A stretch of DNA of 64,000 nucleotides from G963704535 sp963704535 (GCA_963704535.1 OY969916.1:1860001-1924000), one strand, 5' to 3'. Positions 25,673 through 36,040 are shown, counted from the stretch's first letter. Numbers and translations: made by a program. Notes: generated by a model from the sequence alone, not told the origin.

Positions 25673-26746
25673 TTACGCTTTCCGCTTCGATCGCCGGAAG
25701 GGCCAGCGCCCTTTGACGTGGCCGTTTCCGGTGGGTGACGCTGGCGGTGGGTCGGCGCTGTACAGGCTATGGTAGGACCCAGCCGCGCCGGCTTCGTCAG
25801 TCGTCTCGACCACCTCGATCCGATCTTCGTCGCTGGGGCGGATCAGAATGCCGCCATCCACCAGCTCGACGCGGGCGCGCCGACCGATGCCGGCCAGCGC
25901 GCGGTGCTCGCCGGATATCTGGAGACGCCCGGCGCTATCGAGCACCACTAGCTCCTCGACCGAAGGCCGATGGCTGACCTGCGACGCGTGGTCGTGGCCA
26001 TCGGCGGTCGGCGGGTGGTCCGTCGCGGGCGGGCCGTCGTTGGTGGCGCGGATGGTCTCGGTGCTGGTGCGCCCATCGCGAATCGCGATCACCCGATCGG
26101 CCCACTCGGCCACGCGCGGGTCGTGGGTGACGATCACAATCGTCAGGCCGTAGCGGGCACGCAGGTCGCGCAGCAGCTTGAGGATCATCTGGGCGGTGGG
26201 CCAATCGACCTCGCCAGTGGGCTCGTCGGCCAGCAAGATCGTGGGCTTGTTGGCCAGGGCGCAGGCGATTGCGATGCGCTGCTGCTGCCCGCCGGAGAGC
26301 TGCGGCGGCTTCTGTTTGGCGTACTCGGTCATGCCGACGGCTTCGAGCAGCTCGTTGGTCCAGGTGCGGCGCTCGCGCCATCCACGCCCGGACAGCGTCA
26401 TCAGCAGCTCGACATTGGCGCGGGCCGTCAGGTAGGGCAGCAGGTTGCGCGCCGTCTGCTGCCACACAAAGCCGACCTCGTTACGCCGGTAGGAGGTCAG
26501 CTCGGCCTGATTGAGCTTGAGCAAGTTCTGGCCGTCGACCTCCAGCCGGCCGGCGGAGGGGCGGTCCAGCCCACCGATAGCGCTGAGCAGGGTCGATTTA
26601 CCTGAGCCGGATGGCCCGACCAATGCCAGGATCTGACCGCGCGCGACATCCAGGTCGAGCCCTTGTAATGCTACAACCTCCAAGCCAGCGACCTGATAGA
26701 TCTTGACCAGGCCGGACGCGGAGATGAAATGTTCGTCGTTTGTCAT
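25673..26746 (-). CDS. ABC ATP-binding protein with a C-terminal AbrB-like domain
   Basis: A 357-residue protein. Residues 1-225 are a MacB/LolD-type ATPase: GPSGSGKST Walker A, VWQQTARNLLPYLTARANVE Q-loop, LSGGQQQRI signature, ILLADEPTGEVD Walker B. After a low-complexity linker (TDHPPTADG) residues about 273-312 read VLDSAGRLQISGEH, then GRRARVELVDGGILIRP. This is the wording of an AbrB/SpoVT swapped-hairpin domain, normally a DNA-binding or dimerisation module in transition-state regulators and antitoxins. A basic tail (PFRRSKRKA) closes it. The fusion could bring the ATPase to DNA or simply make it a dimer. It lies between the repeats at 26762-26957 and the second ATPase. Confidence 0.88.
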   Translation of the reverse strand: MTNDEHFISASGLVKIYQVAGLEVVALQGLDLDVARGQILALVGPSGSGKSTLLSAIGGLDRPSAGRLEVDGQNLLKLNQAELTSYRRNEVGFVWQQTARNLLPYLTARANVELLMTLSGRGWRERRTWTNELLEAVGMTEYAKQKPPQLSGGQQQRIAIACALANKPTILLADEPTGEVDWPTAQMILKLLRDLRARYGLTIVIVTHDPRVAEWADRVIAIRDGRTSTETIRATNDGPPATDHPPTADGHDHASQVSHRPSVEELVVLDSAGRLQISGEHRALAGIGRRARVELVDGGILIRPSDEDRIEVVETTDEAGAAGSYHSLYSADPPPASPTGNGHVKGRWPFRRSKRKA

Positions 26747-26761
26747 TTGTGAGTTGTCATT

Positions 26762-26957
26762 TTTACAATGTGAGTGGAGGAGACCGAGGGGGCTACCCCC
26801 TCAAACCCCCTTTTTCCAGAGCGGCTTTCCTCTTTACAATGTAGGTGGAGGAGACCGAGGGGGCTACCCCCTCAAACCCCCTTTTTCCAGAGCGGCTTTC
26901 CTCTTTACAATGTGAGAGGGGGAGACTGAGGGGACTGCCTCCTCAAACCCCCTTTTT
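26762..26957 (+). repeat. Three tandem copies of hairpin repeat family A (copies 6-8)
   Basis: Units starting near 26762, 26833 and 26904 with a period of about 71 bp: TTTACAATGTGAGTGGAGG...GAGGGGGCTACCCCCTCAAACCCCCTTTTTCC. They stand inside an operon between the permease and the ATPase genes, read in the opposite direction to transcription. Confidence 0.92.
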
Positions 26958-26962
26958 ACCGG

Positions 26963-29864
26963 CTAATTCGTATCACCGAGCTTAACGGCTTGGAATAGGC
27001 GCATGCGTCCCAGAATCCACGAGAGCGCCAGCAGCGTCAGCAGCAGGGCGGCGGCGAAGACCACATAGATGATCGACACCTGGTCCCAGGCGATCTGCGG
27101 CGGGTAGAACGGCGTGCCGGGGTGTGGCCCGGCGCCGACCTGCAAGAGCGGCACGACCAGCCGAGCCGCCAACAGGCCGATGCCGGTTCCGGCGCCGACG
27201 CCGGCGGCCACCAGCAGCACCTGCTCGATCGTCAGCTCGACGGCGACCTGGAGGCCGGACATCCCCAGCGCGCGCAGCACGCCCAATTCGATCGCGCGGC
27301 GGCGGGCGGTGATCAGCGCCGAGAGCAGAAAGCCCAGCAGCGTCAGCGCGCCGGCGGCGATAAACCCGACCGAGAGCAGCCCGAACAGCCCCTGGCGCCG
27401 CGGCTGGGCCTGCTCCTCGGTGATCATGGTCGTGGCGTCGCGCGCGTCGACCACGGTGATCCCCAGGCCGCGCACGCCGGACACGATCTGATCGATCTCG
27501 GCTTCCGGCGTGCGGGCGATCCAGACATCATAGGGATACTGGCCGCCCATCTGGTCGAAGATATAGTTCAGATTCGCGACCATGATCGGGCCGTCCTGCG
27601 GGTAGTAGCCGGGCCACAGGTCGACTGCCGCGACGATCTTGAACTTGACCTCGCGCTGGTCGCCGGCGATACGCACCAGCGCCGGGACCGTGTCGCCAAC
27701 CTTCAGACCCTTGGCGAGCATATCTTTGCTGACCAGCGCGCCATCCGGGTTGCGCGCCAGCATATTCATCAGCGCGCCGAGCGACTGGCCGTCGGCCCAG
27801 GATCGGTCGAATTGCCCGATCACATTGGGGTAATCGACGCGATCAATGCCGATCAGCTGAAGCTGCGAGTTGATGCCGCCGAGCTGGACCGCCAACTCAT
27901 CGTAGGTGCCGACGCGGGTCGCCGCCTGGACGCCCGGCACGTCGAGGTGGTCGCCGACCGGGATGAACAGCCAGCGGGCCTCCTTGCTGATATCGTTGCG
28001 ATCGGGCTGCTGGGGCTGCTGGCCGGGCTGCTGGCCGCCCTGGGGCTGCTCGGTGCTCTGGCCGGTCTCCAGCAGTTGCGTCGGCGCGCCGACCTGGTAG
28101 CTGATGGCGGCCTGGAGCGCGCCGTCGAGAGTTGCGGCCATCGATGCGCTGAAGGAGGCCAGGCTCAGGGTCAGGATCAGCAGCAGCAGCGGGCCGCGGT
28201 AGCTGCCGGGCTGGCGCGCAAGCGCACGTAGCGCTACCAGCGGCGCGGTCCAGGACGGGCGGGCCGCCAGGCGCGCCAGGATCTCCAGGACCAGCGGGAT
28301 CAGGCGCACCGCGACCAAGCCGAGCGCGAAGCAGAGCAACAGCGGCACCAGCAGCAGCAGCGGGTTGCTGAATGGATCGCTGCCGCCGATGGCGCCAAGC
28401 TGGAGGCCACCGCTCCGGCGGAGCTGGTAGATGCCATAGGCCGGCGGGATCAACAGCAAGAAGTCCAGAAAGAAGCGCTGCCAGAACGGCGGGCGCAGCG
28501 TGCGGGCAGCCTGCTGCTGCTCGTCCACCAGAGTGCGCCGCGAGGCGACCAGGGCCGGGATCAGGGCCGCCGCCATCGCCAGCACCACCGCGACGATCCC
28601 GAAGCGCAGATTGTCCCACGTAAGCGTAAGCGGGAGCGGCTGGGCTTCGTCGACGAGCTGGAGGAACGAGCGGGTGCGGCCCATAAACTCGGCGAAGCCC
28701 AGGCCGAGTCGTCGGCCCGATCGCCAGCGCAATCGCGCCCATGATCAGCCACTCGACGATGTAGATGCCAAGGATCTGGAAATTGCGTACGCCGCGAGTT
28801 TTCAGCAGGGCGATCTCGCCGCGCTGGCGATTGACCAGCAGCGCCGCGACCAGCGCCGCGAAGTACATCACCAGCCCCAGGATCGGCGCGCTAAAGACGA
28901 AGAGCTGCAAGGTCAGCGCGGCCGAGTCCTTGCGGTAGCGGTCGAGCGCCTCGCGAGGGGCTCTGCTCAAGCTCCAGCCCTGGAATGATGCCGGCGACCT
29001 GCGCGCTGACGGTGTTGATCCGGGCCAGCAGCGGGAGCGCCTGGACGGCGGTCAAATGCGCTGCCGCTGAGCCGGGCGAACCAGACCGCCTGGCCAACCT
29101 CATTCTTCAGCGGCCGCCGCGATCGGCCCGGTGAAGGTGGCCTCGGGAACCAGCAGGACTTCCTTGAACACGCTTGGCTGGTAGAACCAGGCCGGGTCGG
29201 CACTGTTGGTCGGCGCCCACAGCGCGGCGATACGGATCGGGATCGAGACGACCTTACCGCCGGCATTAGCGACCAGGTTGAACTGATCGCCGACATTGAT
29301 CCCGACCTCGTCGGCCAGGTCGCGCAGGATCATGACCTCGACGGGAGCGGCCCCGGAGGCGCCGTCCGGCAGCGCGGTGGCGACCTTCGGCGCCGTGCCG
29401 TCAACGATCCTGATCTGCTGGTCCATGCCGCTGAGAAAGCCGATCGGGATGCTCTTGAGCAGCGGGTTCTGGGCGCCGGACGAGGGGGGAAGCAGCAATT
29501 GAAGCTGGTCGGTGCGAACATGAGCGGCCCAGGCCCTGGAGGGCAGACCCAGCCGCGGCACGGCCCGGCCGCAGATATAATCGTCGGCGGCCTTGATGCG
29601 CTCCCACTCCAGCGGCCCTTTCTGGGAGCCGATGTAGCGGAACAGCAGCGCGAACGGCGAGCGGTTGGTCTGCTGCTCCTGCTTGGCGATCCGATCCTGG
29701 AGCAGGCGCAAGTTGGCCGCCTCGGCGTAGACCGGGATGCTGACGGAGAGCGCGACTGCGGCCAGCAGCGCGACCAGGGCGCACAGTGCCAGCCCCAGGT
29801 TCGCGCGCAGGCGCTTGAGGGCTGTGGTCAGGACCGATAGGATGGTCAGGAGAAAGTTCAGCAT
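26963..29864 (-). CDS. FtsX/MacB-type ABC permease, four frame breaks
   Basis: A large permease of about 965 residues if four breaks near 29100, 29058, 28968 and 28722 are repaired. Pieces in order: N-terminal TM and periplasmic part (MLNFLLTILSVLTTALKRLR to TFTGPIAAA), LKNEVGQAVWFARLSGS, LTAVQALPLLARINTVSAQ, REALDRYRKDSAAL with TM segments and LLKTRGVRNFQILGIYIVEW, then GFAEFMGRTRSF to the stop, with a second FtsX unit near the end (LGVLRALGMSGLQVAVELTIEQ). The two FtsX motifs with large extracellular regions fit an 8-10 TM export permease. Every break is a one-base insertion and the protein wording is intact between breaks. Sequence error is thus more likely than decay, but a recent pseudogene cannot be excluded. 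Confidence 0.8.
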
Positions 29865-29880
29865 AAACGTTTGGAGATTG

Positions 29881-29939
29881 GAGATTGGAGATTAGAGATT
29901 GGAGACGATGCGAATCTCCAATCTCTAATCTCCAATCTC
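29881..29939. repeat. Perfect 25-bp inverted repeat made of GGAGATT heptamers
   Basis: 29881-29905 pairs with 29915-29939 across a 9-nt loop. Each arm is a run of GAGATTG/GAGATTA units. It lies in the 80-bp gap between the adaptor and permease genes. A short run of the same heptamer (TCTCCAA) is at 1344-1363. Confidence 0.9.
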
Positions 29940-29945
29940 TCGGTT

Positions 29946-31559
29946 TTACTGGCCGACGACGATATCGCCTTCCTCGACCCCTTCGAGGATCTCGACCCGA
30001 TCTTCGGTCTCGATGCCGAGCTTGACACTGGCGCGCTGCTCACGGTCGCCGCTACGGATGACGACAAAGCGGCGGCCCTCGAAGGAGCGGAGGGCGTCGG
30101 GCGGCAGCCAGAGCACATTATCCTTGTGTTCCAGCACAATGCGGATCTTGGTAACAGTGCCGGGCGTCAGCTCCTGGCCCTGGGTATCCTCGACCTTGAA
30201 GCGGGTGGTGCGATCCTGCTCCTGGACCGCGCCGCTGCCGCCGGAGCCGTAGGGCGCGGGCATCAGCCGGATGATCGAGGGCATGATCACATCGGGCCGC
30301 GAGAGCAGCGTGATCTCGACGGGCTGGCCCTCCTGGAGCTGGCGCATCTGTTCGCCGCTGAGTTCGGCCGCGATCTCCAGCTGCGAAGGGTCGGCGATCT
30401 CGATGACCGACTCGAACTCCTGCACCGTATCGCCCTCGCCGATCCCCAGCACGATCACCTGGCCGTCCTGCGGCGCGGTGATGCGGCCATCTTCGACCTT
30501 CTTGCGGGCTTTGTCCAGGTTGCGTTGCGCGGTCTCGACCGCCTTGATCTGGGAGTTGAAACTTGTGGCGCGGGCCTCTTCGAGCGCCAGCCGCTTGGTT
30601 TCGACGTTGCGCTGCGCGTTGATCAAATCGCGGTTGCCTTTGCCGCTCACCAGGCCATCGAGCTTCTTCTGGGCCTCAAGCACCTTCTCATCGGCGTTGT
30701 CGACCTGATTGATCTCCCCTTCGCGCAGCTTATCCAGCTCGCGCTGGGAGAACGCCAGGGTGCGCTCGGCCTCGCGCAGCGTTCGTTCGGCCTCGGTGAG
30801 GGCGATCTTGAACTGCTCCTTCTCTTCCTCGGTCAGCTCGCGCGGCTTGGTCTGCTCGGTGCCGGAGATCGGGATCGTCTCGCGCGGGTGGGTGCCGTAG
30901 CGCTGGACCCAATCCCAATCCCACCAGGCCTTGCTGTAGTTCCGCTGCTGATCCTGCAACGCCTCGGTATTCTTGAGCACGGTGTACTCGGCGTTGGTCT
31001 TGGCCTCGGAGGCCGTGTCTTTCTCGGTCTTAGAGGCCCGTATCGCCTCCTCCAACTCATCCTGGGCCTTGCGGATCGGGTCGTCCTCGCCGCCGGGGAG
31101 CAGCCGCTGGAGATCCTCCCCAGCCTGCTCCAGGTCGAGCTCGGCCTGTTTGATCGCCTTGGCCTGGCGGGTCTTTTCATTCTCCAGGTCACGCTGGGCG
31201 CTGGTGAGCTGATCCTCGGCGTCACGCAGCGCCTCCAATTGCTCGTCCTGCTGGAGCTCGGCCAGGACATCGCCGGCCTTGACGCTATCGCCGCGCTTGA
31301 AGTTGACCATGGCCACGCGGCCTGTGATGTGGAACGAGAGACGCACCAGGTCCACCGGGGTCACCCGGCCGTTGATCTGGAGGATTCGATCGATCGAGCC
31401 GCGCTGCACGGTGAAAGTCTCGCGCTCGAGGGCCGGGTCGGGCGGGAGCGGCGTGGGTGTGGGCTCCTCCTGCTGCGCTGCGGCCGGTGCGCCACAGGCG
31501 GCAAGGAGCGGGATGAGGAGCAAGAGCAGCGCGAGCGAGCAGAATAGTTTGTATTTCAT
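29946..31559 (-). CDS. Lipid-anchored HlyD/MacA-type adaptor protein
   Basis: A 537-residue adaptor for an ABC exporter. The signal peptide MKYKLFCSLALLLLLIPLLAAC ends in a lipobox (LLAAC), so the protein should be tethered to the membrane outside the cell. It has a PTPTPLPPDP linker, a split lipoyl/barrel-sandwich domain (first half near VNFKRGDSVKAGDVLAEL, second half near RITAPQDGQVIVLGIGEGD), and a long coiled-coil hairpin of about 250 residues between the halves. A beta-barrel and membrane-proximal domain (RIVLEHKDNVLWLPPDAL, EGVEEGDIVVGQ) follow. First gene of the adaptor-permease-ATPase-ATPase set. In a monoderm-like envelope it would shape the exit path rather than meet an outer-membrane channel. 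Confidence 0.9.
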   Translation of the reverse strand: MKYKLFCSLALLLLLIPLLAACGAPAAAQQEEPTPTPLPPDPALERETFTVQRGSIDRILQINGRVTPVDLVRLSFHITGRVAMVNFKRGDSVKAGDVLAELQQDEQLEALRDAEDQLTSAQRDLENEKTRQAKAIKQAELDLEQAGEDLQRLLPGGEDDPIRKAQDELEEAIRASKTEKDTASEAKTNAEYTVLKNTEALQDQQRNYSKAWWDWDWVQRYGTHPRETIPISGTEQTKPRELTEEEKEQFKIALTEAERTLREAERTLAFSQRELDKLREGEINQVDNADEKVLEAQKKLDGLVSGKGNRDLINAQRNVETKRLALEEARATSFNSQIKAVETAQRNLDKARKKVEDGRITAPQDGQVIVLGIGEGDTVQEFESVIEIADPSQLEIAAELSGEQMRQLQEGQPVEITLLSRPDVIMPSIIRLMPAPYGSGGSGAVQEQDRTTRFKVEDTQGQELTPGTVTKIRIVLEHKDNVLWLPPDALRSFEGRRFVVIRSGDREQRASVKLGIETEDRVEILEGVEEGDIVVGQ

Positions 31560-31641
31560 CCGTGAGTCTCTCCCCTGCGGGTCTCTGGTAGCCCTGAATT
31601 TTCCTTATATGAACTCAGTAACGATCCGGTTCCTCACTCAG

Positions 31642-31935
31642 AAGAAGGTTGATTTGGTACTCGTAGTCCGTGGTGGTAAGGGTTTCTTGAGGGGGGCTGT
31701 CCCCTCTAAGCCTCCCCTTTTCCAATTGTACACCTGAACGCAACCCGGTATGAGCAGGAGTGTAGCGCTCGTTGCTGAAGAATTGCCTTGCGAAAGCTGA
31801 AGTCTTGTTGAAAAAAGACGGTCTGAAAAGGGGGAGTTTGAAGGGGTAGCTCCTCAAACTCCCCCTTTCAAATTTACAATGTGGGTGGGAGAGACTGAGG
31901 GACCGCCCCCTCAAACCCCCTTTTTCCAGAACCGT
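31642..31935. repeat. Cluster of hairpin repeats: family B copies 2 and 3, family A copy 9
   Basis: B2 (31642-31724, forward, degenerate hairpin), B3 (31817-31872, reverse, short form) and A9 (31872-31935, forward) follow each other in the 31560-32014 gap between the binding protein gene and the adaptor gene. No other gene is seen in the gap. Confidence 0.8.
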
Positions 31936-32014
31936 ACCGAAATATACCACGATTTTCGCATGCGTGGGTTGCGCCCCGTGCCTCGCACCAGGCGCGGGGC
32001 GCTCAACGTTGAAC

Positions 32015-34823
32015 TTAGCCCTTGGGCAGGGGCATGGGAACGCCCGGCTCGGTCGATGGGTCCTCGGTGTTGTAGCCCTGGTAGCTCGGATCGACCTGGT
32101 TAGCGCATGTCGCCGGCTTGTTCGGGTTCTCGTCCAGGCAATCCAGGTAGGCCTCGCTGAACTTCTGGGCCTCGACCAGCCCCTGCCCAAGGGCGGTCGT
32201 GCCCTCGATTGCCTCGCTGAGCGCCTTGTAGAACCAGTAAGTGTCCAGGCGGCCATAGAACGCATTCGGGTCATCGCCCGGCTCGCCAGGCCGCTTGAGG
32301 GCCTCGGCGTAGATCTTGACCATCTCGACGACCTCGGGTGGCGTCTGCGAGACGAACTCATCGGAGCTGGCGATCGAGGCGCGGGCCGGGACGGCGCCCT
32401 GGAGGTTGACCACATCGGCAGACAGGAATTTCAGCCACTCCCAGCAAGCCTGGGACTGCTGCGACTGCGCCGAGATATGGAAGCCGCGGGCATAGAAATC
32501 GCCGCTACGCAGCCCCCCAGCGCCGATCGGCAGCGGCGCGATCCCGACCTCAAAATCGACCTGCGCGCCGCCATTGCCGATGCCGGGATCGACCGGCCGC
32601 GCCATCCCACCATCGCCACTGCTGAACATGCCGTAGCCCTGGTCGAACCACATGCCGGCACGGCCGGTCTGGATCAGCTCGTAGGACTTGTCCTCGAAGC
32701 CGGGATCGTCGCGTTTGTAGGGGAACTTAAGCTCCGGCATGACCTTATGGGTGCCGGCCAGGTCAAGGTACCACTGGATCGCCTCGACGACCTTGGGATC
32801 GGCGAAGTTGGGGCGCGCGTCCGTACCGCTGCCGAGCATCAGCCGGGCGCCGAACTGGCCGATGAAGAAGAACATGTCCTGCTGAGCGCCGTAGAGCGAG
32901 ACGTACCCGTACTGCTTCTTATCGCCCTCGCCCTTGGTGAGCGCCTGGGCGGTCGCCAGGAAGTCGGACGGCTTCCACTGGTAGGATGGGGTCGTGACCC
33001 CGGCGGCATCGAAGGCGGTGCGATTGAAGTTGAGCGTACGCAGGTTGATCGCGTAGGGCAGGCCGTACAGGCCGCCGTCGCGGCGGTAGGGTTGCAGCAG
33101 CGCGTCGGCGTAGTCGCTCTGGGGGAAGCTGGTATCGGCGTCGAAGAGCGGCTGGAGGTCCAGCAGGGCCTTGAAGTCCGCGTCGCTCTGGGGCGCCGAC
33201 CACCACGAGAAGCAGTCGCTGGTGCGCGCGATGTCCTTCAGCTCGATCGGCCCGGTGAAGGTCTCGGTCGACTTGATCTGCACGAAGATATCGGGGTGCT
33301 GCTCGCGGAAGGCGCGGGCCAGGCGGCGCATCTCGGAGGTGCCGTAGCCGACGACGCCGAAGGTGACCTGGGTGGCGCCGGCGGGAGCCTCCTGCGGCTC
33401 GGGCGTGGCGACGAACACCGGGCTGGTGTCCGGCAGGGGCGTCGGCGTGAGCTGGACCTGGCTCAACTGATCTTCGAGCTGGCGCTGGGCCTCCTCAAGC
33501 GCCTGCTTGGCATCCTTGTTCTCGTCCAGCACTTGGGAAAGCGCCTGGCCCAGCGGGCCGAAGATCATGTAGTCGGGCTGCTGCTCGGGCATCCTGGTGG
33601 CATTGGCGAGGGCGGCCTGGTAGGTCGCGGCGGTCTGCTCGTCGAGATTCTTCCAGAAGCCGGTCTTCTCGGCCAGCGACTTACGAGCCGGGACGCGGCC
33701 AGGACCGTAGAACACCTGCCCAGGCGGGTCGGTGGACTGGCGCGAAAGGAACTCGATCCACTTCCAGGAACTCAGTGGCGTGGGCTGTTCCACCGCTGAT
33801 CATGTAGCCATCGCCGGAGCCGACGTAGCCAAAGAACGAGGAGTCGGCCGGGTAGGTGACTTTGCCGACTTCGAAGGCATACGACGGCGCTTGCGGCTGC
33901 CCACTCTCGCCCTCCATCAGCGGGCCGACGAACTCATCGCCCCAAATGCCAACACGCCCATCGCGCACGAGCTGGCCCATATCGACCGGCGGGGAGTCTT
34001 CGCGGTACTGCGGGCGGAACAGCACCCCGTTTTCGCCCAGTGTACGGACCCGCTCGAACGCCGCGATGACCTCCGGGGTGTCGAGCTGGACATCCTTGGC
34101 CGGCACGTTCAGCAGATCAACCCCCTGCGACCTCAGGATGGTCGCGAGCGGGACCAAGCCACCGCTCGGATCGAGGAAGCCGTAGGTCTCGACAGCGCTG
34201 CCGTTCTTCTTGGCCAACTGCTCGGCGGCGCCAAGCAGATCCTGCCAGGTCCAGCCGGACTTGGGCTCGGGCAGGTTGGCAAGCTTGAACAGATCTTTGT
34301 TGTAGGTCAGCAGTTGCACGTAGAAGTAGCGCGGCAGCGTCCAGGTGCCGCCTTTGACGGTGGCCTGCTCCAGCGTGCCTGGGTAGAAGTCATCGCGCTG
34401 GAACGCGGCGTCGGCGTCCATCAGCGGCGCCAAGTCCAGCAGCAGGTTGGTGCCGAACGCCTCGGGCGAGACAAACGCCGCCGGCGCGGTATCGGCGCCG
34501 GAGACAACCTGCCGCAGCATGTTCAAAGGATTCTGCGGTTCGCTGGACTTCCCACCATTGATCAGGTCGTCAAGCGGCACGATCACCACTCTGATATTCG
34601 GGTTCTCGGCCATGAACTGGTTGGCCAGCGGCTCGTAGATCTGCCGCTCGTACTCCCAGGAGGCAAAGGATATCGTGACCTGGCCGCTTTCGGTCGCGGC
34701 CGTCGGTTGGGCGGCCGGCTCGGCGGTCACTTCGGGCGCGGTCAGGTCGTCGTCGGGCTGTGCGCCGGGGCCGCAGGCGACCAGCAGGGCCAGCAATAGG
34801 ATCAGAGATAGACAACGTCGCAT
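32015..34823 (-). CDS. Lipoprotein with two extracellular solute-binding modules in one chain, one frame break
   Basis: After repair of one base, a 935-residue lipoprotein. MRRCLSLILLLALLVAC is a lipoprotein signal. Module 1 (about 45-355) reads VTISFASWEYERQIYEPLANQF through GRVGIWGDEFVGPL, the wording of a family 1 sugar-binding protein. A central segment with a coiled coil (ALEEAQRQLEDQLSQVQ) and a Pro/Thr linker follows. Module 2 (about 500-900) starts VTFGVVGYGTSEMRRLARAFREQHPD and ends WEWLKFLSADVV. The first module breaks at 33769-33770: dropping one A gives TESWKWIEFLS. ATG 34823 has GAGGGAG upstream. No importer permease or ATPase for sugars is adjacent, so this may be an orphan binding or sensing protein. 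Confidence 0.82.
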
Positions 34824-34944
34824 CTGTTTCTCCCTCATAGGATGAGGACTAACTACTACAGCACATTATAGCGGGTCGCGGGCGGTATCGGTACCACGTA
34901 CTACCAGGATTCTGACGTAGCAGGAATAGTTTTAGTTCCGCTCT

Positions 34945-35014
34945 ACTTTACAATGTGGGTGGGGGAGACTGAGGGGGCTGCCCCCTCAGTCTCCCTTTTT
35001 CCCAGAACCGTAAA
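34945..35014 (+). repeat. Hairpin repeat, family A copy 10
   Basis: CTTTACAATGTGGGTGGGGG...GAGGGGGCTGCCCCCTCAGTC...AGAACCGTAAA in the 34824-35206 gap between divergent genes. The rest of the gap shows no gene. Confidence 0.85.
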
Positions 35015-35206
35015 CCACCAAAGAACTTTGCCTTACTACATAAACCAAGACGCTCGTGACCGGCCGATAGTAACACGGTTGCGGGTGATAGGTACCTGAT
35101 AGCATTCCTATGCGGCTGGCACAGAGCTTGCTACGTTGTACCTATACCACCATACAGAGCGCCCAATGGTGGGCAACTCTCACCAGGAAAAGAGGAGGAT
35201 GACGAT

Positions 35207-35806
35207 ATGAAAACAGTAGTTGGACTGTTTGATTACTATCAGGATGCCGAGCGGGCGGTTCAGGAACTGAACGCGCGCGGCTTCACCAGCACCGACATCA
35301 GCGTCGCGGCGCGCGACAGTACCCTGCAACAGCGCGTCGTCGGCGACAAGGACGCGGCGGTAGCCGAGAGCGCCGGGGCCGGCGCGGTCGGCGGTGCGGC
35401 GGTCGGTGGCCTGGCAGGGCTGCTGGTCGGCCTCGGTGCGCTCGCGATCCCAGGCATCGGCCCGGTGATCGCGGCGGGCACGCTGGCGACGGCGCTTGGC
35501 ACAACGGCGGCAGGCGCCGGGATCGGCGCGGCGGCCGGCGGCTTGATCGGCGCACTGGTCGGCCTGGGCATCCCCGAGGAGGACGCGCACATCTACGCCG
35601 AGAGCGTGAAGCGCGGCAGCGTGCTCGTCACCGTGCGGACCGGCGACGAGCGCGCCCCGCAGGCGCTGAACGTCATGCGCCAGTTCAACGCGATCGACGT
35701 CGACACCCGGCGCAAGGAGTGGGAGACGGCCGGCTGGAGCCGCTTCGATGACACGACGCTGCCGGACGACAACTACCCGAGGATCTCAAGCGGGCCGCGA
35801 TACTAG
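35207..35806 (+). CDS. General stress-type protein with Gly/Ala-rich membrane-like core
   Basis: A 199-residue protein. Residues 1-40 (MKTVVGLFDYYQDAERAVQELNARGF) form a small ferredoxin-like domain as in YflT/general stress protein 17M. Residues about 60-120 are a Gly/Ala-rich hydrophobic stretch (GGAAVGGLAGLLVGLGALAI, GAGIGAAAGGLIGALVGLGI) that could enter the membrane as two hairpin helices or act as a glycine zipper. A second half-domain (AHIYAESVKRGSVLVTVRT) follows, with a polar tail. ATG 35207 has GAGGAGG 9 nt upstream. Similar proteins respond to envelope or oxidative stress, but no biochemical role is known. A strong terminator follows, so it is transcribed alone. Confidence 0.75.
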   Translation: MKTVVGLFDYYQDAERAVQELNARGFTSTDISVAARDSTLQQRVVGDKDAAVAESAGAGAVGGAAVGGLAGLLVGLGALAIPGIGPVIAAGTLATALGTTAAGAGIGAAAGGLIGALVGLGIPEEDAHIYAESVKRGSVLVTVRTGDERAPQALNVMRQFNAIDVDTRRKEWETAGWSRFDDTTLPDDNYPRISSGPRY

Positions 35807-35843
35807 GCGTATCTGCAACCCATAATGGGTAGTAATGTGCCGG

Positions 35844-35889
35844 AACTGCGTGCCCAGGTCGAGCAGGTGCTCGACCTGGGCACGCAGTT
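35844..35889 (+). terminator. Strong hairpin after the stress protein gene
   Basis: A perfect 22-bp stem starting AACTGCGTGCCCAGGTCGAG (35844-35865 with 35868-35889) and a GG loop, then TTTG. It lies 37 bp after the stop. The perfection and tight loop also suit a small palindromic element. Confidence 0.75.
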
Positions 35890-35958
35890 TGTAGAGCGGC
35901 TTGTTGAAGCACCCGGGCCACCGCTCGTTCGCTTTGTGCAGGATGGTTACCCTGCTAA

Positions 35959-36040
35959 GAACCTATCCCAAAACCGCATCCTGGACCCAGAGGGTACCCC
36001 GGCGCAGCCGTATCGAAGGGTGGTTTTGGGATAGGCTCTA
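35959..36040. mobile_element. MITE-like element with terminal inverted repeats
   Basis: About 80 bp bounded by CCTATCCCAAAACC (35962-35975) and GGTTTTGGGATAGG (36022-36035), perfect inverted arms, extended by GA/CT pairs. No coding capacity. The right 40 bp recur at 51579-51619. The arm sequence looks like a DDE transposon end. Confidence 0.65.

Noticed and set aside
26762..26957. CRISPR array
   Set aside because: Units of about 71 bp are contiguous with no variable spacers and match dispersed hairpin repeats elsewhere; no cas genes are near.
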